From Sinorhizobium alkalisoli (GTDB lineage Bacteria; Pseudomonadota; Alphaproteobacteria; Rhizobiales; Rhizobiaceae): a DNA stretch of 64,000 bases. Shown here one piece after another: positions 41,355-50,576 of this stretch; the stretch's first letter is position 1, and the number at the start of each line of letters is the position of its first letter. The translations under genes were made by a program, and so were the position numbers. The stretch spans positions 2,046,001 to 2,110,000 of the forward strand of contig NZ_CP034909.1 of the NCBI RefSeq assembly GCF_008932245.1, written 5' to 3'. Below the pieces are notes generated by a model. The model was not told the DNA's origin. It saw only the letters and a program-made list of their open reading frames with translations, and searched no databases.

Positions 41355-42000
41355 GATAGCTCTCCCAGGCATCGATCGAGACGGTGAGCGTAGGATCGCC
41401 CCCCTCGCCCCAGATTTCAGGCCCATCGAACACGACCGTATAGACCCATTGCGGGTTCTCGCCCTTGCCGTGGGCGTTGTCGTCCGGGAAAACGAAGCTT
41501 CCCTGCACCGCCTCCACCACGCCCGCCCTGGCCCGGGCATAGCGCGGCAGACGCGTATGCGTTTCCGGATTGAAGTTCTTGGTGCGAACCCTCTCGCCGA
41601 CGGCAAAGCGCGGCGGCGTACCGACCGGGCGGTCGCAGGGGCCGCCCCTGGCGAGCACGCCGGCGACCATCTCCGCCTTCAGCACGTTTTTCGGCTCGCG
41701 CCCCCGGTACAGACTACGGCCGGCATCGAGTTCGGCCTGCGTGACGAAATCGTGCCGTTTCAAGAGCTGCTCGAGCGCGCGCGTCCAGATCTCGTAATAG
41801 CTCGCCGAAAGATAGGTCGCCGGCGGCAGGCATTCGCGCGCGTGCCGGCTTTCGTCGAGCGTCCAGGCGCCAAAGGCCCCGCAGGAGAGCGTGATGCCGA
41901 GTGCCCGCTTCTCCCATTCGGCATGGAAAACGGGTTCGTTCCTTTCCGGCGCGATCGGACCGAAACCCTGCTGCCCGCCGAGATCGTGCGGTCCGTTCAT
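41341..42000 (-). CDS. nthB: nitrile hydratase beta subunit
   Basis: A 219-residue beta subunit. It starts [16 protein letters not shown] and includes [98 protein letters not shown], all typical. The Arg residues of LPRYARAR that contact the alpha-subunit metal claw are present. The enzyme hydrates nitriles to amides. It overlaps the alpha gene by 4 bases. Confidence 0.94.
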   Translation of the reverse strand: MNGPHDLGGQQGFGPIAPERNEPVFHAEWEKRALGITLSCGAFGAWTLDESRHARECLPPATYLSASYYEIWTRALEQLLKRHDFVTQAELDAGRSLYRGREPKNVLKAEMVAGVLARGGPCDRPVGTPPRFAVGERVRTKNFNPETHTRLPRYARARAGVVEAVQGSFVFPDDNAHGKGENPQWVYTVVFDGPEIWGEGGDPTLTVSIDAWESYLERA

Positions 42001-42638
42001 CGCACCGCCCCCGGAGAAAGGGCAAGCCCCGTGCCGATCATCGAGTCGCGCGTAACGAGGTCGGCGAGCGCCTCTTCGCTGATGCCCTCCGTGCCGTCGG
42101 GCCGCTCCGGCACGACGAGATAACGCAGCTCCGCAGTCGAATCCCAGACGCGGACCTTCTTGTCCGCCGCCAGGTCGAGCCCGAATTCCGCAAGCACCCC
42201 GCGAGGATCGATCACTGCGCGAGAGCGATAGGACGGCGCCTTGTACCAGACCGGCGGCAGGCCGAGCACCGCCCAGGGATAGCAGGAGCAGAGCGTGCAG
42301 ACGACGAGGTTATGCGTCTCGGGCGTATTGAACACGGCGCGCATATGCTCGCCCTGCCGGCCGGTAAAACCGAGGCTCGCAATCGCCGCCGTTGCATCAC
42401 GCCGCAGCCACTCGGCGAAGCTGGCATCGGCCCAGGCCCTGGCGACGACGCGGGCGCCGTTCCGCGGCCCCACCTTGTTTTCATAAGTTTCGACGATCGC
42501 ATCGATGGCTGCCGGGTCGATCAGGCCCTTTTCCGTCAGCAGGCTCTCCAGCGCCTTCACCCGCGCTTCCATATCGGTGAAGTGATTGTCGTGAGGGTGG
42601 TCATGCTCAGGCCCATTGCCATGGCGGTGCTCGGACAT
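41997..42638 (-). CDS. nthA: nitrile hydratase alpha subunit, cobalt type
   Basis: A 213-residue alpha subunit carrying the metal site. VCTLCSC (C114-T115-L-C117-S118-C119) is the cobalt-type claw; the iron type has Ser instead of Thr. Further family text: [68 protein letters not shown]. The N-terminus has [16 protein letters not shown], a His-rich stretch that may bind the incoming metal. In rhizobia such operons handle plant or soil nitriles, for example indole-3-acetonitrile; the substrate here is not known. Confidence 0.95.
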   Translation of the reverse strand: MSEHRHGNGPEHDHPHDNHFTDMEARVKALESLLTEKGLIDPAAIDAIVETYENKVGPRNGARVVARAWADASFAEWLRRDATAAIASLGFTGRQGEHMRAVFNTPETHNLVVCTLCSCYPWAVLGLPPVWYKAPSYRSRAVIDPRGVLAEFGLDLAADKKVRVWDSTAELRYLVVPERPDGTEGISEEALADLVTRDSMIGTGLALSPGAVR

Positions 42639-42986
42639 TTCATCACTCCCCTGCCGGAATCAGCATTATTTCTAATCCACTCCGGTGGAAACCGGAATCG
42701 ATTTCTGAACGGATCGCGACGTGCGGATAGGTTGCAATCCACGAGCCCTCCCCTTATTGCACGGCGCAATTTATTGTTGCAGAATGAGGCTGATTGCACG
42801 TTATTCTCCTCAGGCAGAATTTGAGACCTACCAAACATACCAACGCATTTCGTGTCCTGCTGTGTCGACCTGCTCGTTGTGCTAAATTGCAGCGGTCGGA
42901 CAGCAGCGGCAAATAGGGGCAGCACGCGCATTCACCCAGACAGACTGGTGCACCGCTCGCGAGAGCGCCGGGAGGAGGACGGGAAG
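42639..42986. other. 348-base divergent intergenic region (nthA / methyltransferase)
   Basis: No gene. It carries low-GC DNA with TTGCAC/TTGCAG motifs and the dyad ATTGC-ACGGC-GCAAT at about 42764-42778 in the likely promoter region. These may be operators of the nitrile hydratase operon or the methyltransferase gene. Confidence 0.45.
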
Positions 42987-43736
42987 ATGATGCAGAGCCA
43001 TGCGGACGAGCGCCTCGTTCGGGAACGCGACTTCCACAATGAGCGCTTCGGCGCGACCGAAGCGCGCAAGGAAGACGCCTTCTATTTCGCCGTTGGAGCC
43101 GCTGTCGCGGCGTACTGGCGGCTGGTCCGGCAGGCGACGGCAGGCAAGGATGTGCTGGAATATGGCTGCTCCAACGGCCAAAGCAGCATCGGTCTCGCCA
43201 GCACGGCCAGACATGTCACCGGCATCGACATTTCTGATGTGGCCATCGCCCAGGCGAATGCCGAGGCCGCACGCCGGTCGATCACCAACGCCACCTTCAA
43301 GGTCGACAATGCGGAAAAGATGGACTTTCCGACCGAAAGCTTCGACGTCGTCTTCGGCAGCGGTATCCTGCATCACCTCAGTCTCGAGGATGCGCTCAGG
43401 GAGATACGGCGCGTGCTGCGCCCCTCGGGCCGCGCAATTTTCTTCGAGCCTCTCGGGCACAATCCGGCAATCAATTTCTACCGGCGCAGGACACCAGAAT
43501 CCCGGACGATAGATGAGCATCCGCTGTTGAAGTCCGATTTCGACATCGTGCGCGCGCACTTCGCCGGATGCGACCTACAGTTTTTCGGCCTGTCGACGCT
43601 GGCCTCGATACCTTTCCGGATGGGAGCCGCCGGACGCACGATTCGCGCTGTCGGCGAACGCATGGACAATCTGCTCCTCAAGATACCCGGGCTGAAATGG
43701 CAGGCCTGGATCGTGGTCATGACACTGCAGGCCTGA
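42987..43736 (+). CDS. class I SAM-dependent methyltransferase
   Basis: A 249-residue Methyltransf_11-type enzyme: motif I DVLEYGCSNGQSS, motif II GIDISDVAIAQANAEA, NAEKMDFPTESFDVVFGSGILHHL, and RRVLRPSGRAIFFEPLGHNPAINFYRR. GGAGGAGGAC precedes the ATG at 42987; the frame opens further upstream without a ribosome binding site. The C-terminal hydrophobic part (SIPFRMGAAGRTIRAVGERMDNLLLKIPGLKWQAWIVVMTL) hints at membrane association. The acceptor is unknown. Confidence 0.85.
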   Translation: MMQSHADERLVRERDFHNERFGATEARKEDAFYFAVGAAVAAYWRLVRQATAGKDVLEYGCSNGQSSIGLASTARHVTGIDISDVAIAQANAEAARRSITNATFKVDNAEKMDFPTESFDVVFGSGILHHLSLEDALREIRRVLRPSGRAIFFEPLGHNPAINFYRRRTPESRTIDEHPLLKSDFDIVRAHFAGCDLQFFGLSTLASIPFRMGAAGRTIRAVGERMDNLLLKIPGLKWQAWIVVMTLQA

Positions 43737-43795
43737 GCGAGGATTTCCTTCGTCTCATCGCCGATTGTCGGCCTGCCGAAGGCAGGTGAACCAGC

Positions 43796-44023
43796 TCACT
43801 TGCGCTTTGGCGATTTGCGCTTCTTTGCGGGTGCGGCAGCCGCACTCGCCGCTTCGGCCGCTTCCTGTCCTAGCCGCAGCTGTCTCAGGCGGGCCGTCTT
43901 CTTCTGGCGCGCGGCCGTTTCCTGCTCCAGGATTGCGCGGGAAGCCAGCGTTGCCTGATCCATTCGGTCTGCCGGATTTTTCTTTTCAGCCTTGAAGAGG
44001 CCGTTGGTATTGGTGTTCTTCAC
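43796..44023 (-). CDS. small basic alanine/lysine-rich protein
   Basis: A 75-residue protein beginning VKNTNTNGLFKAEKKNPADRMDQATLASRAILEQETAARQKKTARLRQLRLGQEAAEAASAAA and ending in KKRKSPKRK. The GTG at 44023 is preceded by AAGGAGG, and short rhizobial homologues start there. Basic and helical, it may be nucleic-acid-associated, but no function is known. It lies downstream of cspA, separated by a terminator. Confidence 0.7.
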   Translation of the reverse strand: MKNTNTNGLFKAEKKNPADRMDQATLASRAILEQETAARQKKTARLRQLRLGQEAAEAASAAAAPAKKRKSPKRK

Positions 44024-44046
44024 GAACGCCTCCTTTTCCAAGCGCA

Positions 44047-44074
44047 ATAAAAAAGGCCGGGCGAACCCGACCTT
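44047..44074 (-). terminator. intrinsic terminator of the cold-shock gene
   Basis: On the minus strand AAGGTCGGG-TTCG-CCCGGCCTT-TTTTATT: a 9-bp stem with one G-U pair, a stable UUCG tetraloop and a U-run. It lies 88 bases after the cspA stop and just before the next small gene. Confidence 0.85.
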
Positions 44075-44161
44075 CCTCACCATCTCGACCTGCCAATGCC
44101 AATACATCCGTGGTCAAAGGCCGGGAGATGACAAACTCGTCATGCACCGTAACGGATACCC

Positions 44162-44371
44162 TCAAAGGGCACGCAGGTCTTCTGCAGAAGTCTTGCCCGT
44201 GCGACGATCCTGGGCAAGCTCGAAGCTTACTTTCTGACCGTCCTTGAGCGTCGACAACCCGGCGCGCTCCACCGCCGAAATGTGCACGAACACGTCTGCA
44301 GTGCCATCCTCAGGCTGGATAAATCCAAAACCCTTGGTGCTGTTGAACCATTTTACTGTTCCTGAGGCCAC
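44162..44371 (-). CDS. cspA: CspA-family cold-shock protein
   Basis: A 69-residue OB-fold RNA chaperone with RNP1 KGFGFIQ and RNP2 [41 protein letters not shown]. The start is GTG, preceded by AAAGGATATCAAC. A 5' region of more than 150 low-GC bases probably is the temperature-sensitive leader. Which of several rhizobial csp paralogues it is cannot be told from sequence alone. Confidence 0.92.
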   Translation of the reverse strand: MASGTVKWFNSTKGFGFIQPEDGTADVFVHISAVERAGLSTLKDGQKVSFELAQDRRTGKTSAEDLRAL

Positions 44372-44667
44372 GTTGATATCCTTTCAAACGCGCATAGATG
44401 AACAACACCGCCTTTTCAGCAGTGTATTGAAACCGATTTTGTCAGGATCTCCGTGACGATGCGCCGCAGCGCAGAAACAAACATCGTCGATCAACATCGA
44501 TATCACCTATCTAGGATACAAATATGTTGCTTACAAGGCGTAGTTCTATTTTCTTTTACGTCTCTAAAGCCTGCCGGGCGGCGGGGGATCACACAAAGCA
44601 GCAAAGGCGCGGTCACCGGAACGTGACTTATGGACTCTTTCAAATCGGATTCTTAGATTTCATGATG
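44372..44667 (-). promoter_or_regulatory. upstream region of the cold-shock gene, possible cold-shock leader
   Basis: The region is A/T-rich compared with the window. Reading the minus strand, TTGTATCC and similar promoter-like motifs occur at about 44505-44525, well before the GTG, consistent with the long, structured 5' leaders of csp genes. No open reading frame is supported. Confidence 0.4.
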
Positions 44668-44765
44668 ACAGCGCCCGCGCGTCTTTTCCGACGGGAAAAG
44701 ATCGCTCGAACTTTTTGACTCTGCGCCTCGAGGTTTCCGAAATTCGGCTATGATTTTCGGAGCCG
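44668..44765. repeat. diverged RIME-like repeat
   Basis: CGCGCGTCTTTTCCGACGGGAAAAGATCGCT, then TTTTTGACTCTGCGCCTC, CCGAAATTCGGCTATGATTTTCGG: same block order as 19065-19172, with substitutions. It ends about 30 bases before the aldo/keto reductase ATG. Confidence 0.65.
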
Positions 44766-44795
44766 ATGCGCCCGGCCCAGCACAGGACAGTCTTG

Positions 44796-45641
44796 ATGCA
44801 TGATCCCATCCCTACCCTTGCTTTCCGCGGCGGCCGCAAGGTCCCCGTCCTCGGTCAGGGGACCTGGCGGATGGGCGAGAACCGGGTGACGGCAGCGGCG
44901 GAAATTCGCAGCCTGCAGATCGGCCTTGATCTCGGCATGACGCTGATCGACACCGCGGAGATGTATGGCGACGGCGGTGCGGAGCGCATCGTCGGCGAAG
45001 CCCTCCGAGGGCGGCGCGACGAAGCGTTCGTCGTCAGCAAGGTGCTGCCGGCGAATGCCAGCCGTTCGGGCACGATCGCCGCGTGCGAGCGCAGCCTCGA
45101 AAATCTCGGCACCGATCGTATCGATCTCTACCTTCTGCACTGGCGCGGCGGCTATCCGCTCGCCGATACCGTCGCCGCCTTCGAGGCGTTGAAGAAGGCC
45201 GGCAAGATCCTCGCCTGGGGCGTCTCCAATTTCGATGTCGGCGACATGGAGGAACTGATCGCGGTACCGGAGGGCGGTCATGTTGCGACCAATCAGGTGC
45301 TCTACAACCTGTCCCGCCGCGGCATCGAATACGATCTCCTGCCCTGGTGCCGCGACCGGCATTTGCCCGTCATGGCGTATTCGCCGCTCGACGAGGGGCG
45401 GCTTCTCCACAATGCCGATCTGATCCACATCGCCAAGGCGCATCAGGCGACGCCGGCACAGGTGGCGCTCGCCTTCCTGAAAACCCGCTCCGGCGTCATC
45501 TCCATCCCCAAGACCGGCTCCGCCGAGCGCGCCCGCGAAAACCGCGACGCGATGGACATTCACCTGACGGCGGAGAACCTCACCGAACTCGACCGGTTCT
45601 TCCCGCCGCCGAGGAGAAAGATGCGGCTGGAGGTTATTTGA
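44796..45641 (+). CDS. aldo/keto reductase
   Basis: A 281-residue NADPH-dependent reductase with the catalytic tetrad D52, Y57, K82 and H115 ([21 protein letters not shown]). [13 protein letters not shown] and the NADP-binding end [19 protein letters not shown] are also present. ATG at 44796 is preferred; an earlier in-frame start at 44766 overlaps the repeat. It reduces aldehydes or ketones; the substrate is unknown. Confidence 0.9.
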   Translation: MHDPIPTLAFRGGRKVPVLGQGTWRMGENRVTAAAEIRSLQIGLDLGMTLIDTAEMYGDGGAERIVGEALRGRRDEAFVVSKVLPANASRSGTIAACERSLENLGTDRIDLYLLHWRGGYPLADTVAAFEALKKAGKILAWGVSNFDVGDMEELIAVPEGGHVATNQVLYNLSRRGIEYDLLPWCRDRHLPVMAYSPLDEGRLLHNADLIHIAKAHQATPAQVALAFLKTRSGVISIPKTGSAERARENRDAMDIHLTAENLTELDRFFPPPRRKMRLEVI

Positions 45642-45690
45642 GGCGCGGATAGAGCACCCCCACCGTTGGGCGCCGAAGAGACTCCTCCCC

Positions 45691-45829
45691 AACCCCTCCC
45701 CACAGGTGGGAGGGGCTTGGTGGCCGCTGCCGGCGCCTGCCACTTGCAAGTGCTGCGCCTAACGCGCAGGTTGAGATGCGGCTGAGGTGGTGCGGCAAGT
45801 TGAGCCCCTCCCACCTGTGGGGAGGGGTT
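45691..45829. repeat. perfect 27-bp inverted repeat, 85 bases apart
   Basis: A 27-base arm (45691-45717), beginning AACCCCTCCCC, is exactly complementary in reverse to the arm 45803-45829. Each arm is itself a smaller palindrome around CACAGGTG/CACCTGTG. It lies between convergent aldo/keto reductase and ilvH and could end both transcripts. Confidence 0.85.
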
Positions 45830-45888
45830 GCGGAGGGGCGCGCTTGAGGGCGCAGTTCCCTCCCCCCACATTCAGGCAACCCGCCCGC

Positions 45889-46461
45889 TCACATCCCCTG
45901 GTGGCCGCGGTTCATCGCAGCGATGCCGGTGCGGCAGACCTCGATCAGGCCGAGCGGCTTCATGATCGCGATGAACTGCTCGATCTTCGACGGCTTGCCG
46001 GTGATCTCGAAGACGAAGTGCTCGATATTCGCGTCGATGACCGAGGCGCGGAAGGCGTCTGCGAGCCTGAGTGCCTCTACCCGGTGCTCTCCGGAGCCAT
46101 GCACCTTGACGAGCGCCAGTTCCCGTTCGATCGGCCGGTCGTGGCCGAGGCTCGCCGCCCGCACTGTGAGGTCGACAACGCGATGGACCGGCACCAGCCG
46201 TTCGAGCTGGTTCTTGATCTGCTCGAGCACATGCGGCGTGCCGCGCGTGACGATGGTGATGCGCGACAGATGCGCCTCGTGCTCGGTCTCGGAGACCGTC
46301 AGGCTCTCGATGTTGTAGCCGCGGCCGGAAAAGAGGCCGATGACGCGGGCAAGCACGCCCGGCTCGTTGTCGACGAGAACGGAAAGCGTGTGCGTTTCGG
46401 CAAGCTCCGTCTCCTTGGCGATGAAATACGCGGAGCCCGTCGGCTGAAGATGTGCACTCAT
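45889..46461 (-). CDS. ilvH: acetolactate synthase small (regulatory) subunit
   Basis: A 190-residue regulatory subunit. An N-terminal ACT domain is visible (HTLSVLVDNEPGVLARVIGLFSGRGYNIESLTVSETEHEAHLSRITIVTRG) followed by the C-terminal ferredoxin-like part RVVDLTVR to GLIEVCRTGIAAMNRGHQGM. It confers valine feedback inhibition on IlvI. It is 17 bases downstream of ilvI. Confidence 0.96.
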   Translation of the reverse strand: MSAHLQPTGSAYFIAKETELAETHTLSVLVDNEPGVLARVIGLFSGRGYNIESLTVSETEHEAHLSRITIVTRGTPHVLEQIKNQLERLVPVHRVVDLTVRAASLGHDRPIERELALVKVHGSGEHRVEALRLADAFRASVIDANIEHFVFEITGKPSKIEQFIAIMKPLGLIEVCRTGIAAMNRGHQGM

Positions 46462-46478
46462 TTATCGTTCCTCTATCC

Positions 46479-48257
46479 TCAAACGAGCTGGCGGCCCTTG
46501 GCGTCGATCGCCGTGGCGACCGCCTCGTCCGTCGCCTCGTCGGGCAACAGCATCTCGTTATGCGCCTTGCCGGAGGGAATCATCGGGAAGCAGTTGGCGA
46601 GATTGGCGACGCGGCAGTCGAATATGACGGGCGCCGGCGTGTCGATCATCCGGCGGATCGCGTCGTCGAGCTCACCCGGCTTCTCGCAGCGGATGCCGAC
46701 GCCGCCATAGGCTTCGGCAAGCTTGACGAAGTCCGGCATCGCCTCCGTATAAGAATGGGACAGGCGGTTGCCGTGCAGGAGCTGCTGCCACTGGCGGACC
46801 ATGCCCATATATTGGTTGTTCAGAATGAAGATCTTGACCGGCAGGCCGTATTGCACCGCGCAGGACATTTCCTGGATGCACATCTGGATCGAGGCGTCGC
46901 CGGCAATGTCGATGACGAGGCTTTCCGGATGCGCAACCTGGACGCCGATCGCGGCCGGGAAGCCGTAGCCCATGGTACCGAGTCCGCCCGAAGTCATCCA
47001 GCGGTTCGGTTCCTCGAAGCCGAAGAACTGTGCCGCCCACATCTGATGCTGGCCAACCTCGGTGGTGATGTAGGTGTCGCGGCCCTTCGAGAGCTCATAC
47101 AGCCGCTGGATCGCATACTGCGGCATGATGACATCGTCGCTCGCCGTATAGGCGAGCGAGTTGCGCGCACGCCACTTGCCGATCGAGCGCCACCAGTCGC
47201 CGAGCCGCGCCGTGTCCGCCGTTTTCGCCGCCGCGCGCCAGAGGCGAACCATGTCTTCGAGAACCGTGCCGACATCGCCGACGATCGGCACGTCGACCCG
47301 GACGTTCTTGTTGATCGAGGATGGGTCGATGTCGATGTGGATCTTCTTCGAATTCGGCGAGAACGCATTGAGCCGGCCGGTGATGCGGTCGTCGAAGCGC
47401 GCGCCGATGCAGATCATGACGTCGCAATCATGCATCGCCATGTTGGCCTCGTAGGTGCCGTGCATGCCGAGCATGCCGAGCCAGTTCTTGCCGGAAGCCG
47501 GATAGGCGCCGAGGCCCATCAGCGTCGAGGTGATCGGAAAGCCGGTGAGCTCGACCAGCTCGCGCAGGAGATGGGCGGCCTGCGGGCCTGAATTGACGAC
47601 ACCGCCGCCGGAATAGATGACGGGCTGGCGCGCCTCCTTCATCAGCGCTATCGCCTCTTCGATCTTCCTGATGTCCCCTTGGGTCTTCGGCTGATAGCTC
47701 TTCTGCGTCGGCACGGCCGAGGGCGGCGTGTAGGTGCCGGTCGCGAACTGGATGTCCTTCGGAATGTCGACGACGACCGGGCCCGGCCGACCCGATTGCG
47801 CAACGCGGAAGGCCTCGTGGATGATGCGTGCGAGATCGTTGACGTCCTTGACCAGCCAATTGTGCTTGGTGCAGGGCCGCGTGATGCCGACGGTGTCGCA
47901 TTCCTGGAAGGCGTCCGAGCCGATCAGCGCGGTCGGGACCTGGCCGGAGATGCAGACGAGCGGGATCGAATCCATCAGCGCGTCCTGCAGCGGCGTGACC
48001 GCATTGGTCGCGCCCGGACCGGAGGTGACGAGCATGACGCCGACCTTGCCGGTGGAACGGGCATAGCCTTCGGCCATGTGGCCGGCGCCCTGCTCGTGAC
48101 GAACGAGGATGTGCTCGATGTCTTCCTGCTGGAAAATCTCGTCATAGATTGGAAGCACGGCGCCGCCGGGGTAGCCGAAGATGTGTTGGACGCCGTTGTC
48201 TTTCAGAGCCTGGAGAACGATCTCCGCCCCGGTCATCTGGTTTTCAGTTCCGCTCAT
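46479..48257 (-). CDS. ilvI: acetolactate synthase large (catalytic) subunit
   Basis: A 592-residue TPP-dependent enzyme, first common step of branched-chain amino acid synthesis. It has the TPP glutamate region FGYPGGAVLPIYDEIF, HEQGAGHMAEGYARSTGKVGVMLVTSGPGATNAVT, and GDASIQMCIQEMSCAVQYGLPVKIFILNNQYMGMVRQWQ for Mg-TPP. The upstream region holds a leader peptide and terminator, so expression is controlled by attenuation. The gene family name may be ilvB or ilvI by convention. Confidence 0.96.
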   Translation of the reverse strand: MSGTENQMTGAEIVLQALKDNGVQHIFGYPGGAVLPIYDEIFQQEDIEHILVRHEQGAGHMAEGYARSTGKVGVMLVTSGPGATNAVTPLQDALMDSIPLVCISGQVPTALIGSDAFQECDTVGITRPCTKHNWLVKDVNDLARIIHEAFRVAQSGRPGPVVVDIPKDIQFATGTYTPPSAVPTQKSYQPKTQGDIRKIEEAIALMKEARQPVIYSGGGVVNSGPQAAHLLRELVELTGFPITSTLMGLGAYPASGKNWLGMLGMHGTYEANMAMHDCDVMICIGARFDDRITGRLNAFSPNSKKIHIDIDPSSINKNVRVDVPIVGDVGTVLEDMVRLWRAAAKTADTARLGDWWRSIGKWRARNSLAYTASDDVIMPQYAIQRLYELSKGRDTYITTEVGQHQMWAAQFFGFEEPNRWMTSGGLGTMGYGFPAAIGVQVAHPESLVIDIAGDASIQMCIQEMSCAVQYGLPVKIFILNNQYMGMVRQWQQLLHGNRLSHSYTEAMPDFVKLAEAYGGVGIRCEKPGELDDAIRRMIDTPAPVIFDCRVANLANCFPMIPSGKAHNEMLLPDEATDEAVATAIDAKGRQLV

Positions 48258-48312
48258 GAGCCTGCTTCCGTCCCTTTTTCAGGTTTTGGGGTGATTAGCG
48301 TGTTTGAAGACA

Positions 48313-48338
48313 TAAAAAAAGGCCCCATCAGGAGCCTC
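48313..48338 (-). terminator. attenuator terminator of the ilvIH operon
   Basis: On the minus strand GGCTCC-TGAT-GGGGCC followed by TTTTTTT. The 6-bp stem has one G-U pair; the U-run is seven. It lies 55 bases upstream of the ilvI start, after the leader peptide stop. Its 3' arm region ATGGG can alternatively pair with CCCAT just upstream (48348-48352), as expected for an antiterminator. Confidence 0.85.
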
Positions 48339-48369
48339 GTTCAGCGCATGGGTGGCTATCGCCGGATGG

Positions 48370-48426
48370 TTACACCATCCTGCCCATGCGCCGTCCCACC
48401 ACAAGAATAACCGCGAATTTTTTCAT
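48370..48426 (-). CDS. ilvL: ilv leader peptide
   Basis: An 18-codon open frame MKKFAVILVVGRRMGRMV, with V-I-L-V-V at codons 6-10, the three amino acids made by the pathway. The start lies about two bases after the predicted transcription start, so the peptide would be translated from a leaderless mRNA, as for the trp leader of Sinorhizobium. The region GCGCATGGG (48383-48391) can pair with CCCATGCGC (48344-48352), and a ribosome stalled at the control codons would block it. Confidence 0.85.
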   Translation of the reverse strand: MKKFAVILVVGRRMGRMV

Positions 48427-48434
48427 GGGCCGAT

Positions 48435-48463
48435 TTGATAAACAGAAATCCTTGGGCCGTCAA
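48435..48463 (-). promoter_or_regulatory. sigma-70-type promoter of ilv leader/ilvIH
   Basis: On the minus strand TTGACG, 17 bases, TATCAA. Both hexamers are near consensus and the spacing is optimal. The transcript should begin near 48428, giving a leaderless leader peptide. Confidence 0.72.
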
Positions 48464-48539
48464 CGCCGTTTTGCAAGAGTTGCAACCACTTGTTAAAGCC
48501 GTTCCTCTATCCTTCGAAGCAATTCGCCCGAGGTGTCAA

Positions 48540-50576
48540 TTGCTCAACAGTGAACGTCAGTCCCCGAGCGGAGCCGGGGAACAGGATCGCCGCGACGGCA
48601 CGAAGCCGGGGAATCGTTTCCTCGGCCGGGTCGTCGCGTGCAACGGTTCGCGGGCAACGATCGCTGCGGTCGCCGAACGCGGCGAGACCTCGCTCACCGA
48701 ACTCTGGTCCGTCGGCCGGCTGATCTCCATTTCAGTCGGCGAGAACCGCGTCGTGGCTCTCGTCTGCTCGATGCACACCGCCTCCGAGGAGTGGAGCGAG
48801 GAGACGAACAACACCATCCGCATCGAAGTCGAACTGATGGGCGAAGTCTATATTGGGCCGGATGGGCGGGAGGAATTCTCCGCCGGCATCAGCCGTTATC
48901 CCTATCTCGGCGCCATCGCCCACCGCATCCGCGCCTCCGACCTCGCTCGCATCTACGATTCCAAGCAGGCGGACAGTTGCGTCATCGGCAAGCTGACGCA
49001 GGACGAGAGCCTCGACGCGACGATCCACGTGCCCTCGATGCTTGCCAAGCACTTCGCCATCGTCGGCACGACCGGTGTCGGCAAGTCGACCGCCGTGACC
49101 CTGCTGCTCAACAAGGCGATCGCCGCCGATCCGAAGCTGCGCGTGCTGATCCTCGACCCGCACAACGAGTTCGCCGCCGCTTTTCCGGAACATGCGGTCG
49201 TCATCGACACCGACACGCTCGAACTGCCGTTCTGGCTCTTTCGCCTGGAGGAACTGGCCGAGGTGATCTTCCGCGGTCGCCCCCCGGTGGCGGAAGAGCT
49301 CGACATCCTGCGCGACGTCATCCCCGATGCGAAAAAGGCCTTCAAGGGCGGCGAATCGGGCCTGATGCGCCGCCAGACGGAAAAGAGTTCGATCACCGCA
49401 GACACCCCCGTGCCTTTCCGCATGGCCGACCTTTTGGCGATGATCGAGGAGCGCATCGGCCGGCTCGAAGGGCGCACCGATAAGCCGCATCTGCGCTCGC
49501 TCAAGGTCAGGATCGCCTCGGCGATCAACGACCCCCGCTATCATTTCATGTTCTCGTCCAACACGATCACCGATACGATCCAGGACACGATCGCCAGGAT
49601 CTTCCGCATACCTGGGGAAGGCAAACCGGTCGCCACCTTCGAACTGGCCGGCATCCCCTCGGAAGTCGTCAATTCGGTCGCCTCGGTGCTCTGCCGCATG
49701 GCCTTCGAAATCGGCCTCTGGAGCAATGGCGGCATTCATATGCTGGTCGTCTGCGAGGAGGCCCACCGCTACGTGCCGGCCGACCCTTCCTTCGGCTTTC
49801 TGCCTACGCGCCAGGCGATCGCCCGCATCGCGAAGGAAGGCCGCAAATATGGCGTGTCGCTCGGCATCATCACCCAGCGACCCGGCGAACTCGATCCGAC
49901 GATCCTGTCGCAGTGCTCGACGGTCTTTGCCATGCGGCTCGCCAACGACCGCGACCAGGAGATCATCCGCTCCGCGATCTCCAACTCGTCGATCTCGACC
50001 ACCAGCTTCATCTCATCGATCGGCAATGGCGAGGCGATCGCATTCGGCGAAGCCGTGGCGGTTCCGATGCGCATGCGGTTCAGCCGCGTGGAAGAGGCGA
50101 GATTGCCACGCGCCCATGGCATCACCGACAGGGTCGAAGAGGATGCACCGCCCGTCGATCTGCGTTCGATCGTCAGCCGCATGCGCGCCATGAACGGACC
50201 GGATATATCAAGCTTCCAGCAGAGCTACCTGGCGGCCGAAAGCGCTCACACGCTCGCCGACGAGGAGGAGGGCTGGGAAGAACCCAGTGGCGAGATCGCT
50301 CCCTCACCCGCCGAGGGCATGCAGGAGCCGGCGCTGGAGTCCTACCGGCCGGATATGCTTCCGCACGCACCCGAACCGGTCAATCCCCAACTCGAGCGCT
50401 TCAACCAAATCCGCGAGCAGATCCTTTTCGGTCAGGCGGAAAGGGATACCGCGAGACACCGTCCGCCGGTGCAGCCGGAGCGGAGCTTCGGCTCCCCCGC
50501 CCCCGAAGCGCAGCGTCAAGGATCGCTGCGCGAAAGCCTGCTCAAGCGTCCGCTGGGCAGTATCATCCGCAAATAA
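48540..50576 (+). CDS. HerA-type ATPase (DUF87) with HAS barrel
   Basis: A protein of about 678 residues of the HerA/FtsK superfamily. An N-terminal HAS-barrel-like part (GRVVACNGSRATIAAV, GRLISISVGENRVVALVCSM) is followed by Walker A FAIVGTTGVGKST, DPHNEFAAAF and Walker B HMLVVCEEAHRYVP, then KEGRKYGVSLGIITQRPGELDPTILSQCSTVFAMRL, the arginine-finger region. HerA pumps or unwinds DNA, usually with NurA; no NurA gene is near. The start is uncertain: TTG at 48540 follows GAGG and avoids the ilv leader promoter; TTG at 48435 is the longest. Confidence 0.83.
   Translation: MLNSERQSPSGAGEQDRRDGTKPGNRFLGRVVACNGSRATIAAVAERGETSLTELWSVGRLISISVGENRVVALVCSMHTASEEWSEETNNTIRIEVELMGEVYIGPDGREEFSAGISRYPYLGAIAHRIRASDLARIYDSKQADSCVIGKLTQDESLDATIHVPSMLAKHFAIVGTTGVGKSTAVTLLLNKAIAADPKLRVLILDPHNEFAAAFPEHAVVIDTDTLELPFWLFRLEELAEVIFRGRPPVAEELDILRDVIPDAKKAFKGGESGLMRRQTEKSSITADTPVPFRMADLLAMIEERIGRLEGRTDKPHLRSLKVRIASAINDPRYHFMFSSNTITDTIQDTIARIFRIPGEGKPVATFELAGIPSEVVNSVASVLCRMAFEIGLWSNGGIHMLVVCEEAHRYVPADPSFGFLPTRQAIARIAKEGRKYGVSLGIITQRPGELDPTILSQCSTVFAMRLANDRDQEIIRSAISNSSISTTSFISSIGNGEAIAFGEAVAVPMRMRFSRVEEARLPRAHGITDRVEEDAPPVDLRSIVSRMRAMNGPDISSFQQSYLAAESAHTLADEEEGWEEPSGEIAPSPAEGMQEPALESYRPDMLPHAPEPVNPQLERFNQIREQILFGQAERDTARHRPPVQPERSFGSPAPEAQRQGSLRESLLKRPLGSIIRK

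Noticed and set aside
46452-47591. 379-codon plus-strand frame opposite ilvI
   Set aside because: It is an antisense shadow; ilvI is certain.
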